56,286 bases of DNA from Bradyrhizobium sacchari (GCF_002068095.1 NZ_LWIG01000014.1:287075-343360), one strand, 5' to 3'. Numbered from the stretch's first letter, positions 26,346 to 35,399 are shown. Notes: generated from the letters alone by a model not told the origin. A program made the numbers and translations.

Positions 26346-27506
26346 TTGAGCATTCGGGGCAAGGCCTGCATCGCCGGGATCTACGAACATCCGACACGGA
26401 AGGCCGACGGGCTGTCGCTCGCGCAGATTCACGCGGAAGTCGCGCGCGGCGCGCTCGCCGACGCAGGCCTCAGCAAAGACGACGTGGACGGCTATTTCTG
26501 TGCCGGCGATGCTCCCGGGCTTGGCCCGATGAACATGGTCGAGTACCTCAACCTCAAACCGCGTCATGTCGATTCGACGGATACCGGCGGCTCCGCTTAT
26601 GTGCTGGCGGTCGGCCATGCGGCGGCCGCGATCGCGCTCGGAAAGTGCAGGGTCGCCTTGATCACCTTGGCAGGCCGGCCCCGCGCCGCCGGCCAACACC
26701 AGGTCCGTCCGGCACCGGGCGCGACGGCAGATGCGCCCTTCGAGGCGCCCTTCAATCCCGTGATCGCGACGATGTACGGCGCAGCCGCCAATCGTCACAT
26801 GCACGAGTTCGGAACCACGTCGGAACAACTCGCCTGGATCAAGGTCGCGGCCTCCCATCACGCTCAGCACAATCCCCACGCCATGCTGCGGAACGTCGTG
26901 ACGGTCGAGGACGTGCTGAATTCTCCGATGGTGGCGGATCCCCTGCATCGCCTCGACTGCTGTGTGATCAGCGACGGCGGCGGCGCAATCGTCCTTGTCG
27001 CCCCGGAAATCGCGGGCAGTCTCAAAAGACCGGTTGTCAGCATCCGGGGGGCCGGCGAGGCGATCAAGCATTCCGCCGGCGGCAGAATCGATCTTACCTA
27101 CAGTGGCGCCGTCTGGTCCGGACCGCGCGCATTTGAAGAGGCCGGCGTCCGTCCCTCAGACATCCAATACGCCTCGATCTACGACAGTTTCACCATCACC
27201 GTGCTGATGACGCTCGAGGATCTCGGCTTCTGTGCCAAGGGCCAGGGCGGCCGCTTCGTGGCCGACGGAAATTTGATCGCGGGACACGGCAAGCTGCCCT
27301 TCAACACCGACGGCGGCGGTCTTTGCAACAATCATCCGGGCAATCGTGGCGGTATGACAAAGGTGCTCGAGGCTGTCCGTCAGTTGCGCGGCGAGGCCCA
27401 TCCTGCCGTGCAGGTGCCCAACTGCGCGCTGGCCCTGGCACATGGCACCGGCGGCTCGCTCGGAACGCGCCATGGCAGCGCCACCGTCATTCTGGAAAGG
27501 CAGTGA
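26346..27506 (+). CDS. Thiolase-fold protein, probable Ltp-type retro-aldolase catalytic subunit (1)
   Basis: A 386-residue member of the SCP2-thiolase/Ltp group. Counting back 17 residues from the conserved I-x-x-G (Gly99) places Gly82 (DTGGSAY) where thiolases carry the nucleophilic Cys, so thiolysis is unlikely. The motif IYDSFT (Tyr279) replaces the usual His-containing DCF motif, as in Ltp2-like aldolases that act with a DUF35 partner. LEDLGFCAKGQGG and LPFNTDGGGL complete the family pattern. TTG start after AAGGA. It overlaps the DUF35 gene by 4 bp. Ordinary thiolase function remains the alternative. Confidence 0.85.
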   Translation: MSIRGKACIAGIYEHPTRKADGLSLAQIHAEVARGALADAGLSKDDVDGYFCAGDAPGLGPMNMVEYLNLKPRHVDSTDTGGSAYVLAVGHAAAAIALGKCRVALITLAGRPRAAGQHQVRPAPGATADAPFEAPFNPVIATMYGAAANRHMHEFGTTSEQLAWIKVAASHHAQHNPHAMLRNVVTVEDVLNSPMVADPLHRLDCCVISDGGGAIVLVAPEIAGSLKRPVVSIRGAGEAIKHSAGGRIDLTYSGAVWSGPRAFEEAGVRPSDIQYASIYDSFTITVLMTLEDLGFCAKGQGGRFVADGNLIAGHGKLPFNTDGGGLCNNHPGNRGGMTKVLEAVRQLRGEAHPAVQVPNCALALAHGTGGSLGTRHGSATVILERQ

Positions 27507-27892
27507 TCCCCGTGTCGCAAACCCCTGCACCATCCGCAAATCCCGAAATCCAACCCTATTTCGAGGCCCTTCGCGAGGGGAAGCTGCTGATCAAGACGTG
27601 TACGCACTGCCGACAGCCGCATTTCTATCCGCGCGCGGGCTGCCCGTTCTGCTTTTCGGACGCGACCGAATGGCTGGAAAGCCGCGGCACCGGAGCGATC
27701 TACGCCTACAGCGTGCTGCGCTCGGCCAAGGACCTGCCGGTTCTTGCCTATGTCACGCTCGACGAGGGCCCGACGCTGATGACCTCAATCGTCGACAGTC
27801 CGGCGAGTGCCTTGTCCAATGGCGCAGCCGTCCGCCTGAGCGTTCGCCCGGGCGCTGACGGCACACTCGCGCCGATGTTCACCCTGATCTGA
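27503..27892 (+). CDS. DUF35 OB-fold/zinc-ribbon protein (1)
   Basis: A 129-residue partner protein. The N-terminal rubredoxin-like zinc ribbon has CTHCRQPHFYPRAGCPFC (two CxxC pairs), followed by an OB fold (about residues 55-129; GTGAIYAYSVLRSAKDLPVLAYVTLDEGP). In Ltp2/ChsH2-type complexes the DUF35 chain stabilises the thiolase-like subunit and contributes to the CoA-substrate channel. The start is a GTG overlapping the thiolase-like stop (GTGA), with GGAAAGG upstream; GTG at 27512 is possible. Translational coupling supports one complex. Confidence 0.88.
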   Translation: MIPVSQTPAPSANPEIQPYFEALREGKLLIKTCTHCRQPHFYPRAGCPFCFSDATEWLESRGTGAIYAYSVLRSAKDLPVLAYVTLDEGPTLMTSIVDSPASALSNGAAVRLSVRPGADGTLAPMFTLI

Positions 27893-27911
27893 AGCCTGAG
27901 GACGCAAAGCC

Positions 27912-28679
27912 ATGCGCAATATCGTTTCTCTGGAAGGCAAGACCGTCGTCGTTACCGGCGCGGGCCAAGGCATCGGCCGCGCCACGATCAACCTGGCGCG
28001 AGAGCTCGGCGCCAACGCGGTCGCCATCGACCTCAATCGCGACACGCTCTCCACCTACGACACGTCCGACCGCCACCTGATGACCATCACCGGCAGCGTG
28101 ACGGATGAGTCGTTCGCAACGGATGCAGTCGAGAAGATCGTCGAGCGGTTCGGTGCGATCCATGGCCTCGTTAACAATGCCGGCATCACCAGGCCGGCGA
28201 TGTCGGAGAAGATGACGCTTGCGCAATGGAATGCGGTTATCGAGGTGCATCTGACCGGCGCATTCCTGTGGACCCAGGCGGTGGGACGCACCATGCTGCA
28301 GCGCGCCAAGGGCGGCGAGACCAGCGTCGGCTCCATCGTCAATATCTCGTCCGATGCAGGGCGGGCCGGCGCGATGGGACAGATCAATTATGCCGCTGCC
28401 AAGAGCGGCATGCTGGGGATGACGATGACATCGGCCAAGGAATGGTCAAAGTTCGGAGTCCGGACCAATTCAGTCTGCTTTGGCGTGGTCGAGACGCCCA
28501 TGACGGAAACCATCCGTGGCGACAAGTTCCGCGACGGAATATTGGCCCGCATTCCGATGGGGCGCTGGGCCCAGCCCGAAGAGGTGGTGCAGCCGGTATG
28601 CTTCCTGCTGTCGGACGCGGCCTCGTACATCACCGGCCAGCATATCGCGGTCAACGGTGGTTTCCACATTTCCATCTGA
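27912..28679 (+). CDS. Short-chain dehydrogenase/reductase
   Basis: A 255-residue NAD(P)-dependent enzyme. The cofactor motif TGAGQGIG (about residues 17-24), NNAG (about 91-94), catalytic Ser in VNISSDAG, and YAAAK (Tyr/Lys) are all present; the C-terminus GGFHISI has family form. Acidic VAIDLNRD after beta2 favours NAD over NADP. It would oxidise a 3-hydroxyacyl-CoA or an alicyclic alcohol intermediate in this unit. 19 bp separate it from the DUF35 gene. Confidence 0.94.
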   Translation: MRNIVSLEGKTVVVTGAGQGIGRATINLARELGANAVAIDLNRDTLSTYDTSDRHLMTITGSVTDESFATDAVEKIVERFGAIHGLVNNAGITRPAMSEKMTLAQWNAVIEVHLTGAFLWTQAVGRTMLQRAKGGETSVGSIVNISSDAGRAGAMGQINYAAAKSGMLGMTMTSAKEWSKFGVRTNSVCFGVVETPMTETIRGDKFRDGILARIPMGRWAQPEEVVQPVCFLLSDAASYITGQHIAVNGGFHISI

Positions 28680-28749
28680 TTGGCCGGCGGAGGCCCTTGC
28701 AAAGCGGCAGGCGGCGGCTGATGAAGACCTGACAGCCCAGGGACGACTC

Positions 28750-29598
28750 ATGCCGCAACAACGATCCAGGCCAGAGCCGCGTACCGGTCGAAAGACCGCG
28801 GACGGCGCGCCGCTATCGGCTGGTGATCACCGGGATAGCCGATCTGCCGAAAGACCCTTCCGTCCCATCAAGACCCGCCGCATCTTCGAGGAGATCTGCG
28901 ATGCGATCCGCGCCAAGCTCGTCAGCGGCGAACTGAAAGCCGGCGACCGGCTGCCGTCCGAGCGCGAATTGTCCGAGATGCTCGATGTCAGCCGGACCGC
29001 GTTGCGTGAAGCCATCCGCAGCCTCGAGATCGCCGGCATCGTCGAAATGCGAAAGGGAAGCCGGGGTGGCGCTTTCATCACCCGGAGCGGCGCCGGGCAG
29101 GTCACCCGAACGTTCCGCGACATGCTCGACTTCGGTCATGTTTCGCTGGCGACGTTGCTCGAGGCGAGGGTCATGGTGATGGACGCCGTGGTACGCGCCG
29201 CCTGCGAGCGCGCCAAGCCCGCGGACATCGAGCGGCTGAGCAGGAACGTGGCTGAGACCGTCGAGTTGACGAGGCAGGGCCTTTACGAGGAGCGGACCTT
29301 GAAGGCCGTCGAGTTCAGCACTTTGCTGGCAAACTCGACCGGCAACCAGGTGATGTCGGCGATTCTGGAGGCCATGGCATCCGTGATCCGCCGCTTTGTC
29401 CTGATCGCCGGACCGCCCGCCCATGACCCGGTGATCGCCTCCCGCCTGCGGCTGATCGAGCAGATCAAGGCCAAGGACACCAAAGGCGCCTGTGAGACGA
29501 TGCGCAGCTATCTCACCAAGCTCAACGAGCACCTGCTGAATACCGAGAAAGTCCGGCTGCGCAGCGACGCCCGCCGTCGCTCGCGCGCGCCGGCCTGA
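28750..29598 (+). CDS. FadR-type GntR-family transcriptional regulator (1)
   Basis: A 282-residue regulator. A basic disordered leader (residues 1-40) precedes the winged HTH (about 45-115; LPSERELSEMLDVSRTALREAIRSLEIAGIV is split across the three helices) and an all-helical FCD ligand domain (about 125-260), the fold that binds acyl-CoA or organic acids, often with a metal. It closes the plus-strand unit. Its likely target is the AATGG-N5-CCATT palindrome at the divergent promoter 2.4 kb upstream. Confidence 0.93.
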   Translation: MPQQRSRPEPRTGRKTADGAPLSAGDHRDSRSAERPFRPIKTRRIFEEICDAIRAKLVSGELKAGDRLPSERELSEMLDVSRTALREAIRSLEIAGIVEMRKGSRGGAFITRSGAGQVTRTFRDMLDFGHVSLATLLEARVMVMDAVVRAACERAKPADIERLSRNVAETVELTRQGLYEERTLKAVEFSTLLANSTGNQVMSAILEAMASVIRRFVLIAGPPAHDPVIASRLRLIEQIKAKDTKGACETMRSYLTKLNEHLLNTEKVRLRSDARRRSRAPA

Positions 29599-29624
29599 CG
29601 TCGGTTGCCCTCACCTCGCCGGCT

Positions 29625-30080
29625 TCATCCGGTGGTTTGCCAATGCAGCAACGAATATGACGGCGTGGAGTCGCGATGATGCTCGAATACGCCCTCGACG
29701 TCAGCGCCGATGGTAACGGTTTGCAGGGGATCGCCGAGCAGATTCCCCACCATGCGCACATGTCCCGCATGCGGCAGCTCTATCAAGACGGCAAGATACG
29801 GTCCATGCCGGCGCAATGCGTCGTGGGAAGGGCTCCAGACCCGCTCCCAACTGAAGATGCGGCCGCGCGGCTCGACCTCGGTCCATTCGATGTCGAACGA
29901 ATGGCAGTGGTGGCAAAGCCATTCCGGCCCGAACTGCCAGGTCGTGCAGCGGGGGCAGCGCTGCACCAGGAGGCGGTCCTGTTGCAACCCCGCCCAATAC
30001 GGCGCCGATAGTCCATCGTTTTCAGGAACCGGAATCGGCAATCCCTCGGGAAGATAAGTCGTGCGCGGTGTGTCGCTCAT
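29625..30080 (-). CDS. DUF35 OB-fold/zinc-ribbon protein (2)
   Basis: A 151-residue paralogue of the protein at 27503. The zinc ribbon is CPRCTTWQFGPEWLCHHC (residues about 42-59) and the OB fold follows (RGRIFSWERVW, YLAVLIELPHAG). ATG at 30080 overlaps the stop of the preceding thiolase-like gene (ATGA), so translation is coupled. It is the last gene of the six-gene oxygenase unit and should pair with the thiolase-fold product of 30077-31273. It converges on the FadR gene with a 26-bp gap. Confidence 0.9.
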   Translation of the reverse strand: MSDTPRTTYLPEGLPIPVPENDGLSAPYWAGLQQDRLLVQRCPRCTTWQFGPEWLCHHCHSFDIEWTEVEPRGRIFSWERVWSPSHDALRRHGPYLAVLIELPHAGHVRMVGNLLGDPLQTVTIGADVEGVFEHHRDSTPSYSLLHWQTTG

Positions 30081-31273
30081 AGCGTCGCTCCGGAGCCGAG
30101 CAGAAGGTTGCTGGCCGGTGTCACCATCGGCCCGCCGATCACCATCGCCACATCGTTGCGCTTGACCTGGTTGACCGACTGGCCGCGTATCTGGCGCACC
30201 GCCTCGATCACCAGCTCGAAGCCGTGCATGTAGCACTCGGCCAGATTCCCCCCGCTGGTGTTGAGCGGCAGCTTCCCCGAGGGCGCGATCAGATTGTCGA
30301 GCGTAAGAAAGCCGTTCGCCTCCTCGGGCTTGAAGAAGCCATGCTCGACCAGCGCCATCACCACGCCGCCGGTAAAATTCTCATAGCTCTGAACGACATT
30401 GACGTCGGCGGGGCTGATGCCGGCCATACGGTAGAGCGCGGGCGCGAGCATTTCAAAACTGGCGCTGGCATATTGCGGCGAATTATGCGGCATCGCTCCG
30501 CTGCGATATCCGGCGCCAGTGGCCGCACCGAGAATGTAGGCCGGCTTGTTACGGAAATCTCCGGCGCGCTCCTCGGGCACGAGGATGATCGCCGCGGCGC
30601 CGTCATTCTCCATGCAACAATCGAAAAGGTGAAACGGCTCGGCAATCCAGCGCGAGGCGTTGTACTTTTCGGGATCGAGCGGCTTGCCGAACATCACCGC
30701 GCGGGGGTTCGACTGCGCATGATGGTACGAGGCCAGCGCAATCGCCTGCATGGCTTCCTGCCGCACGCCATGCTCATGCATGTAGCGCCGCACGCGCATC
30801 GCAAAGCGCTGCGGCGGCGCCAACACGCCATACGGCATCAGATACGCCCTCTCGCCCGAGATGGTGCCGATACCGCCGGCCTGCCCAAAACGTCCGTACT
30901 GCCCTTGCGCCAGCGAGCGGAACACCACGACGCAATCCGCAAGGCCGGCAACGATGGAAGCAGCGGCGTTGGCCACCGCCGCGCAGCACCCCCCGCCTCC
31001 CCCGCCCCATTGCATCACGGCCGTGCTCAACCGGCGTGTTCCCAGCGCTGCCGCCAACCGCCCCGCCTCGCTGCGGTCGTCGCTGTAGGACGAGAACCCA
31101 TCGATGTCGCGCGGGTCGAGCCCGGCATCGTCGCAGGCTGCCAGGATCGCCTTGAGGGCCAGCTTGAATTCGGGGTCGGGCGACGCTCCGTGACGATAGT
31201 ACTCCGTCTCGCCGATCCCGATCACGGCCACGCGGCCTCGCAGCGTGCGCTCGCCTGGTGCCCGCGCCGTCAT
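30077..31273 (-). CDS. Thiolase-fold protein, probable Ltp-type retro-aldolase catalytic subunit (2)
   Basis: A 398-residue SCP2-thiolase/Ltp-like protein. Counting back from the conserved I-x-x-G (Gly110) puts Gly93, inside a run of six glycines, at the nucleophile position; Cys96 and Cys97 are three to four residues off register. SYENFT (Tyr297) replaces the usual His motif, as in the other copy. VIGIGETEYYRHG at the start and LPLNTSGGNLAE near the end are Ltp-like. Coding overlaps link it to both the CoA-transferase (ATGA at 31270) and the DUF35 gene. A retro-aldol role is inference. Confidence 0.85.
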   Translation of the reverse strand: MTARAPGERTLRGRVAVIGIGETEYYRHGASPDPEFKLALKAILAACDDAGLDPRDIDGFSSYSDDRSEAGRLAAALGTRRLSTAVMQWGGGGGGCCAAVANAAASIVAGLADCVVVFRSLAQGQYGRFGQAGGIGTISGERAYLMPYGVLAPPQRFAMRVRRYMHEHGVRQEAMQAIALASYHHAQSNPRAVMFGKPLDPEKYNASRWIAEPFHLFDCCMENDGAAAIILVPEERAGDFRNKPAYILGAATGAGYRSGAMPHNSPQYASASFEMLAPALYRMAGISPADVNVVQSYENFTGGVVMALVEHGFFKPEEANGFLTLDNLIAPSGKLPLNTSGGNLAECYMHGFELVIEAVRQIRGQSVNQVKRNDVAMVIGGPMVTPASNLLLGSGATL

Positions 31274-32565
31274 GTCTTCACCGGCCGCGAGGGCGCGCCC
31301 GCCCCGAATGCGCCGGCCTCGGCCAGCCGCGCGAGGCGCTTTTCATCATAGCCAAGCAGATCACGGAGCACCTGCCCGGTATGCTGGCCGACGGCGGGAG
31401 CGGCCACGGGGTCGACGACCGGCGTCTGCGAATAGCGGATCGGCAGGCTGACGTTCGGTACCCACCCCACCTCGTCATGAGGAATCCGCGTGACGATGCC
31501 GCGCTCGCGCGCTTCCGGAGAGCGGATGGCCTCACCGACCGTCCGGACCTTGCCGCAAGGCACGCCCGCAGCGCGCATCCGCGACTGCCAGTGCGACCAG
31601 GGATGCTGCGCGAACGCTTCGCCGAGGATCGCAAACAATTCTTCGCGGCGCCGTATACGGTCAGGTCCGGTCGCATAGAGATCGGACGATGCGAGATCGG
31701 GACGCTCGATCACCTGTGACATCAGGCGCTGAAAGATCTTGTCGTTGCCGCAGTTGATGTAAAACGTCGAATCGGTCGCCTGAAAGACCCCCGAGGGGCA
31801 GGTATCGGGACTGGTGTTGCCGTGACGCTGCGGATCCGTTCCGGTGAACAACTGCTGCATCGACGCATAACCGGTCATCAAAACGGCAGTGTCGAACAGC
31901 GACACCTCAATGGCCTGCCCCATGCCGGTGCGTTCGCGTGCGACGAGTGCGCCGAGAACGGCATTGCTGGCCATCATCGCCGTGCTGATATCCATGACCG
32001 GTGACAGCGCGCGCACGCCCTCGCGGTCCGCGTAGCCGTTCATGGATACAAATCCGCTCTCGACCTGGGCGATGGGATCGAAGCCGAGCCGGTCCGAGAA
32101 AGGCCCCTCCCGACCATAGGCAGAAACCGCGCAATAGATGATCGATGGCCTGATCTGACGACAACTCTCGTAGCCCAGTCCGAACCGCTCCATGACCCCC
32201 GTGGAGAAATTCTCGACCACGACGTCCGCCGTGCGGATAAGCTCCCGTGCGACCTCGACGCCTTCGGGCGATTTCAGATCGATCGCCACACTTCGCTTGT
32301 TGCGATTGGTCCACAGGAACGGCGCACCGTAGTTCAGCCTGCCATCGACGGGCGGGTAGCGCCGCAGGTCGTCGCCACGCACAGGGGCCTCGACTTTAAT
32401 CACCTCGGCGCCGATGTCGGCCAGGATCATCGTCGCGAACGGACCTGCAATGAAATGCGAGAAGTCCACGACCCTGATCCCGGCAAGCGCCTTGGGCGCA
32501 TCGGGTGTTCGGGGCGTGTGCTCGGGAAACTCCGCTTCGATCCGATCCAGCATCTTTCCACCCAT
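31270..32565 (-). CDS. CaiB/BaiF-family CoA-transferase (1)
   Basis: A 431-residue class III CoA-transferase. The N-terminal signature is GIRVVDFSHFIAGPFATMILADIGAEVIKVE (split), with GDDLRRYPP, and the catalytic Asp is in GQAIEVSLFDTAVL. The enzyme moves CoA between acids through an aspartyl-CoA thioester, an ATP-independent activation route. The start at 32565 is supported by GGAG 10 bases upstream; a TTG at 32595 overlapping the reductase stop would be longer. It lies inside the oxygenase unit. Confidence 0.92.
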   Translation of the reverse strand: MGGKMLDRIEAEFPEHTPRTPDAPKALAGIRVVDFSHFIAGPFATMILADIGAEVIKVEAPVRGDDLRRYPPVDGRLNYGAPFLWTNRNKRSVAIDLKSPEGVEVARELIRTADVVVENFSTGVMERFGLGYESCRQIRPSIIYCAVSAYGREGPFSDRLGFDPIAQVESGFVSMNGYADREGVRALSPVMDISTAMMASNAVLGALVARERTGMGQAIEVSLFDTAVLMTGYASMQQLFTGTDPQRHGNTSPDTCPSGVFQATDSTFYINCGNDKIFQRLMSQVIERPDLASSDLYATGPDRIRRREELFAILGEAFAQHPWSHWQSRMRAAGVPCGKVRTVGEAIRSPEARERGIVTRIPHDEVGWVPNVSLPIRYSQTPVVDPVAAPAVGQHTGQVLRDLLGYDEKRLARLAEAGAFGAGAPSRPVKT

Positions 32566-32591
32566 ATGGTTTTTGCTCCGAGATGAACCGG

Positions 32592-33548
32592 TCAAAGATC
32601 GAGCACCAGCGTGCCGGACTTCGATCCCGAACAGCAGATCATGATAGTCTTGTTCGCCGCCTGCTCTTCCGGACTCAGGAACAGATCGCGATGATCAGGG
32701 ATTCCCTCGATCACCCGCGTTTCGCAGGTGCCGCAAACGCCTTCGGAACAGGAGTAATTCGCCATGACGCCGGCATCGAGAACGGCATTCAGAATGGTCT
32801 TGCCCGGCTCGACCGCGATCGTGCGATTGCTGCGCGCCAGTCTGACCTCAAATCCGCCGTCGACGGCCGGGGCCTGTTTGGCCTGGAAATACTCGACGTG
32901 GACATGCCCCGCCGCACGGCCCGCCGTGACTTTCTCGAAGGCTTCCAGCATCGGCACCGGGCCGCAGCAATAGAGATGCGCGCTCGCCGGTGCGCCTGCG
33001 ACGATGGCGGCAAGGTCGAGCGGTCGGCCGCCATGTTCATCGTCGAAGTGGAGATGGAGCTGCGCGTCCGGCCCGATGGCGCCGAGCTCGCCAAGAAATG
33101 CCGCAGCCCGCCGCGCCCGTGCCGCGTAGAACAGTTTCCACGGTCGGCGCAACGCCTGCAGGCGCCGGATCATCGACACCAGCGGCGTAATGCCGACGCC
33201 GCCCGCGATCAGCAGGGAAGATTCCGCATCCTCGCGCAGCGCAAAGTTGTTTCGCGGCATGGAGACCGTAACGATATCGCCGGCCTTGAAGCTGTCGTGG
33301 ACGAAGCTCGAGCCGCCGCGCCCGACAGCATCCTTGTTCACGGCAATGACGTAGCGATGCCGTTCACTCTGATCGTTGACGAGCGAATAGCTGCGGATCA
33401 TGCCGTTCTTCAGATGCAGATCGATGTGGCTGCCGGCGGTGAATGGTGCGAGCTCGCCTCCTGCCGGAAGCACCAGCTCATAGGAATTGATGCTCTCGGC
33501 TTCATAGCCGATGCGCTTCACTCGCAGTTCCTGCAGGTCGCCGGCCAT
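32592..33548 (-). CDS. Rieske-oxygenase reductase (PDR/VanB type, FMN and 2Fe-2S)
   Basis: A 318-residue electron-transfer protein. FMN-binding RSYSLVN (residues 52-58), NAD-site GGVGITP (116-122), CCGPVPM (194-200), then a plant-type ferredoxin domain with cysteines 267, 272, 275 and 305 or 306 (YSCSEGVCGTC). It passes electrons from NADH to the Rieske oxygenase encoded just upstream (10-bp gap), the phthalate-dioxygenase-reductase arrangement in which no separate ferredoxin is needed. Confidence 0.95.
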   Translation of the reverse strand: MAGDLQELRVKRIGYEAESINSYELVLPAGGELAPFTAGSHIDLHLKNGMIRSYSLVNDQSERHRYVIAVNKDAVGRGGSSFVHDSFKAGDIVTVSMPRNNFALREDAESSLLIAGGVGITPLVSMIRRLQALRRPWKLFYAARARRAAAFLGELGAIGPDAQLHLHFDDEHGGRPLDLAAIVAGAPASAHLYCCGPVPMLEAFEKVTAGRAAGHVHVEYFQAKQAPAVDGGFEVRLARSNRTIAVEPGKTILNAVLDAGVMANYSCSEGVCGTCETRVIEGIPDHRDLFLSPEEQAANKTIMICCSGSKSGTLVLDL

Positions 33549-33558
33549 GTTGAAGCGC

Positions 33559-34878
33559 TCAAAGCTCGTAGCCGAAATCCGTGCCGAGCTTCGCCCGCAT
33601 GAAAGGCGCGCCGGAATCGATCCAGGAGTCTTCCGGCGGCAGCCGCAAGGACACCGCGCGGACCATGAACACATCCGGATCAGTGACGCCCTTCGGCCTG
33701 GTGCCGTGGTCGCGATAGGCGCCCAGCGCTTCCAGAATGAATCGTCTGGTCATCGCGATACCGGTATCGCTGGAACACAAGTTCTCTTTGGTGCGGTCGG
33801 CGATCGGTGACACCCCGCTCTGGCACGCCCCGTCCTGGACCCAAAGACCGGGCAGACCGGAGAACCATGTTGTCCGCTGTGCCTCATAATCGAACTGATA
33901 TCCGTTCTGCGGATTGTACTTCGTCCAATAGTCCGCGTACGGCACCGTCACCGGCTGCTTGACCAGCGCGTGGCGGCTGGCGTGGCCGCTCTCCCGGCCC
34001 TTGTGCCCTTCCGCGAAGACCTCGCGCGTCTTGGCCAGCAGAGGCTGCGAGGGATGATAGGAGAACATGATGCAGAGCGTGTTCTCGTCGTCGATCGGCA
34101 CCCATGCATGGCCGCTCAGATCGGGAAACGGCGATAGCGGCGGAACGAGTGTGTAGAACGGCAGCATGAACTGATTGACGCGCCAGTAGAGCGTATTGGC
34201 GTCGTAGTTCCGGCGTGCCGCAATGCTCATGCCGAAATCCTGCTTGACGCATTCAAAGGTCGGGCGGAGGTCGCGCTTCTGGATCCAGGCGCTGGTGGTG
34301 CCCTGCGCATCGAGACGGCCGTGAAGCAGCGGTGCGTGCGCGGAATCGATCTCTCCTTCGACGGCCTGCAGCCAATTGCACTCCTGAACGCGCACCGAAA
34401 TGTGAACCTGCTCCTCGGGGACAAGATTCCATTCGACATTCGGCAGCGGCGGAGGCGCGGCCTGATCCGGCCCCATATAGGCCCAGATCATTCCGTTGCG
34501 CTCGCGGCAGGCATAGGCCTTGATCCGCACCCGCTCCTTCAGCCGGCTTCGGACCGGTTCGGCCGGCATGTCCACCACTGCGCCCGTGACGTCGAACTTC
34601 CAGCCGTGATAGACGCAGCGCAGTCCGCAATCCTCATTGCGGGCGAAAACCATCGGCGCACCTCGGTGCGGACAGGCCTGATCGACCAGACCGACGCGGC
34701 CCTCGGTGTCGCGGAAGGTCACGAGATCTTCGCCAAGCAGTCGGATACGTTTGGGTTGTCCGTCGCGTGCCAGATCGGCCGATGGCAGGAACGGAATCCA
34801 GTAGAGACGGAACAACTCCCCCAGCGGAGTGCCCTTGCCGACCCTTACCAGCCGCTCGTTGTCCTCGTGCGAGAGCAT
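33559..34878 (-). CDS. Rieske non-heme iron oxygenase, alpha-only (phthalate/phenoxybenzoate dioxygenase-like)
   Basis: A 439-residue oxygenase. The Rieske 2Fe-2S centre is ligated by Cys69, His71, Cys88 and His91 (QACPHRGAP and CVYHGWKF). The mononuclear iron His pair is in EIDSAHAPLLH (His181, His186). There is no beta-subunit gene, which fits the alpha-only phthalate 4,5-dioxygenase/vanillate demethylase class with a PDR reductase. It would hydroxylate or O-demethylate an aromatic or alicyclic acid. The ATG at 34878 follows GAGGAGAAAATC. Confidence 0.94.
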   Translation of the reverse strand: MLSHEDNERLVRVGKGTPLGELFRLYWIPFLPSADLARDGQPKRIRLLGEDLVTFRDTEGRVGLVDQACPHRGAPMVFARNEDCGLRCVYHGWKFDVTGAVVDMPAEPVRSRLKERVRIKAYACRERNGMIWAYMGPDQAAPPPLPNVEWNLVPEEQVHISVRVQECNWLQAVEGEIDSAHAPLLHGRLDAQGTTSAWIQKRDLRPTFECVKQDFGMSIAARRNYDANTLYWRVNQFMLPFYTLVPPLSPFPDLSGHAWVPIDDENTLCIMFSYHPSQPLLAKTREVFAEGHKGRESGHASRHALVKQPVTVPYADYWTKYNPQNGYQFDYEAQRTTWFSGLPGLWVQDGACQSGVSPIADRTKENLCSSDTGIAMTRRFILEALGAYRDHGTRPKGVTDPDVFMVRAVSLRLPPEDSWIDSGAPFMRAKLGTDFGYEL

Positions 34879-34901
34879 GATTTTCTCCTCGATCGCTGTT
34901 G

Positions 34902-35225
34902 TCAGGTTCGATTTTGGGTCGGTCTCGCGTCCAGCAAGGTCGCCACCCGATCGGACAATCCGAGATCGCGGGCCGTCCATAGCGGGTCCGATGAAGCAAG
35001 CGGCTGCCGCGGAATCGGCGGCTGCTTTCCGGCCTCGACCAGCCCGACGATCATTTCGATCCGCTGACGCTCCAGATCCTTCAGCACGTCTTCAACGACG
35101 ACCCCTTCCGCGGTGCAGCCGGGAAGCTCCGGATAGGCGAGGCGAACGAGCCATTCTCCCGGCTCGGTCTCAACGGCTTCCGCCTCAAGCAGATACGGAA
35201 TCGACAGCAGAGCGCGCAGATCCAA
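34902..35225 (-). CDS. HicB-like single-domain protein at head of the oxygenase operon
   Basis: A 107-residue protein. Residues 10-60 (EAVETEPGEWLVRLAYPELPGC, then TAEGVVVEDVLKDLERQRIEMI) resemble the partial RNase-H fold of HicB antitoxins, in which PELPGC is typical. No HicA toxin gene and no HTH/RHH DNA-binding tail are present. The TTG start follows CCGGGAG. It is 23 bp upstream of the Rieske gene and immediately downstream of the MarR-type operator, so it is expressed with the oxygenase. Function is unknown; a chaperone or ligand-sensing accessory role is speculation. Confidence 0.72.
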   Translation of the reverse strand: MDLRALLSIPYLLEAEAVETEPGEWLVRLAYPELPGCTAEGVVVEDVLKDLERQRIEMIVGLVEAGKQPPIPRQPLASSDPLWTARDLGLSDRVATLLDARPTQNRT

Positions 35226-35266
35226 GCAGGGTCTCCCGGACGGCGCCTCTTGCCGTCAGCGCCAGT

Positions 35267-35283
35267 TAGTACGTATACGTATC
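35267..35283. promoter_or_regulatory. MarR-type operator, copy 1
   Basis: TAGTACGTATACGTATC, containing the 12-bp perfect palindrome TACGTATACGTA (35270-35281), lies between the HicB-like/oxygenase unit (minus) and marR-like gene (plus). The identical 17-mer, inverted, is at 35954-35970. Binding by the MarR protein encoded between them is inferred. Confidence 0.82.
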
Positions 35284-35399
35284 ATATCGACGTCTCTCTG
35301 GCAACAGTCGGGCTGCGTTCCAGAAGGCGGGCGGTTGAGAGGTCGCGGCCAAGCTGCTAACCGCTTGTTTGCACAGGAGCAGTTGGGGAAAGCAACACC

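Noticed and set aside
26346..27506. Naming the two thiolase-fold genes as acetyl-CoA acetyltransferases
   Set aside because: The nucleophilic Cys position is Gly in both and the His motif is replaced by Tyr, so I did not assign thiolysis as the main call.
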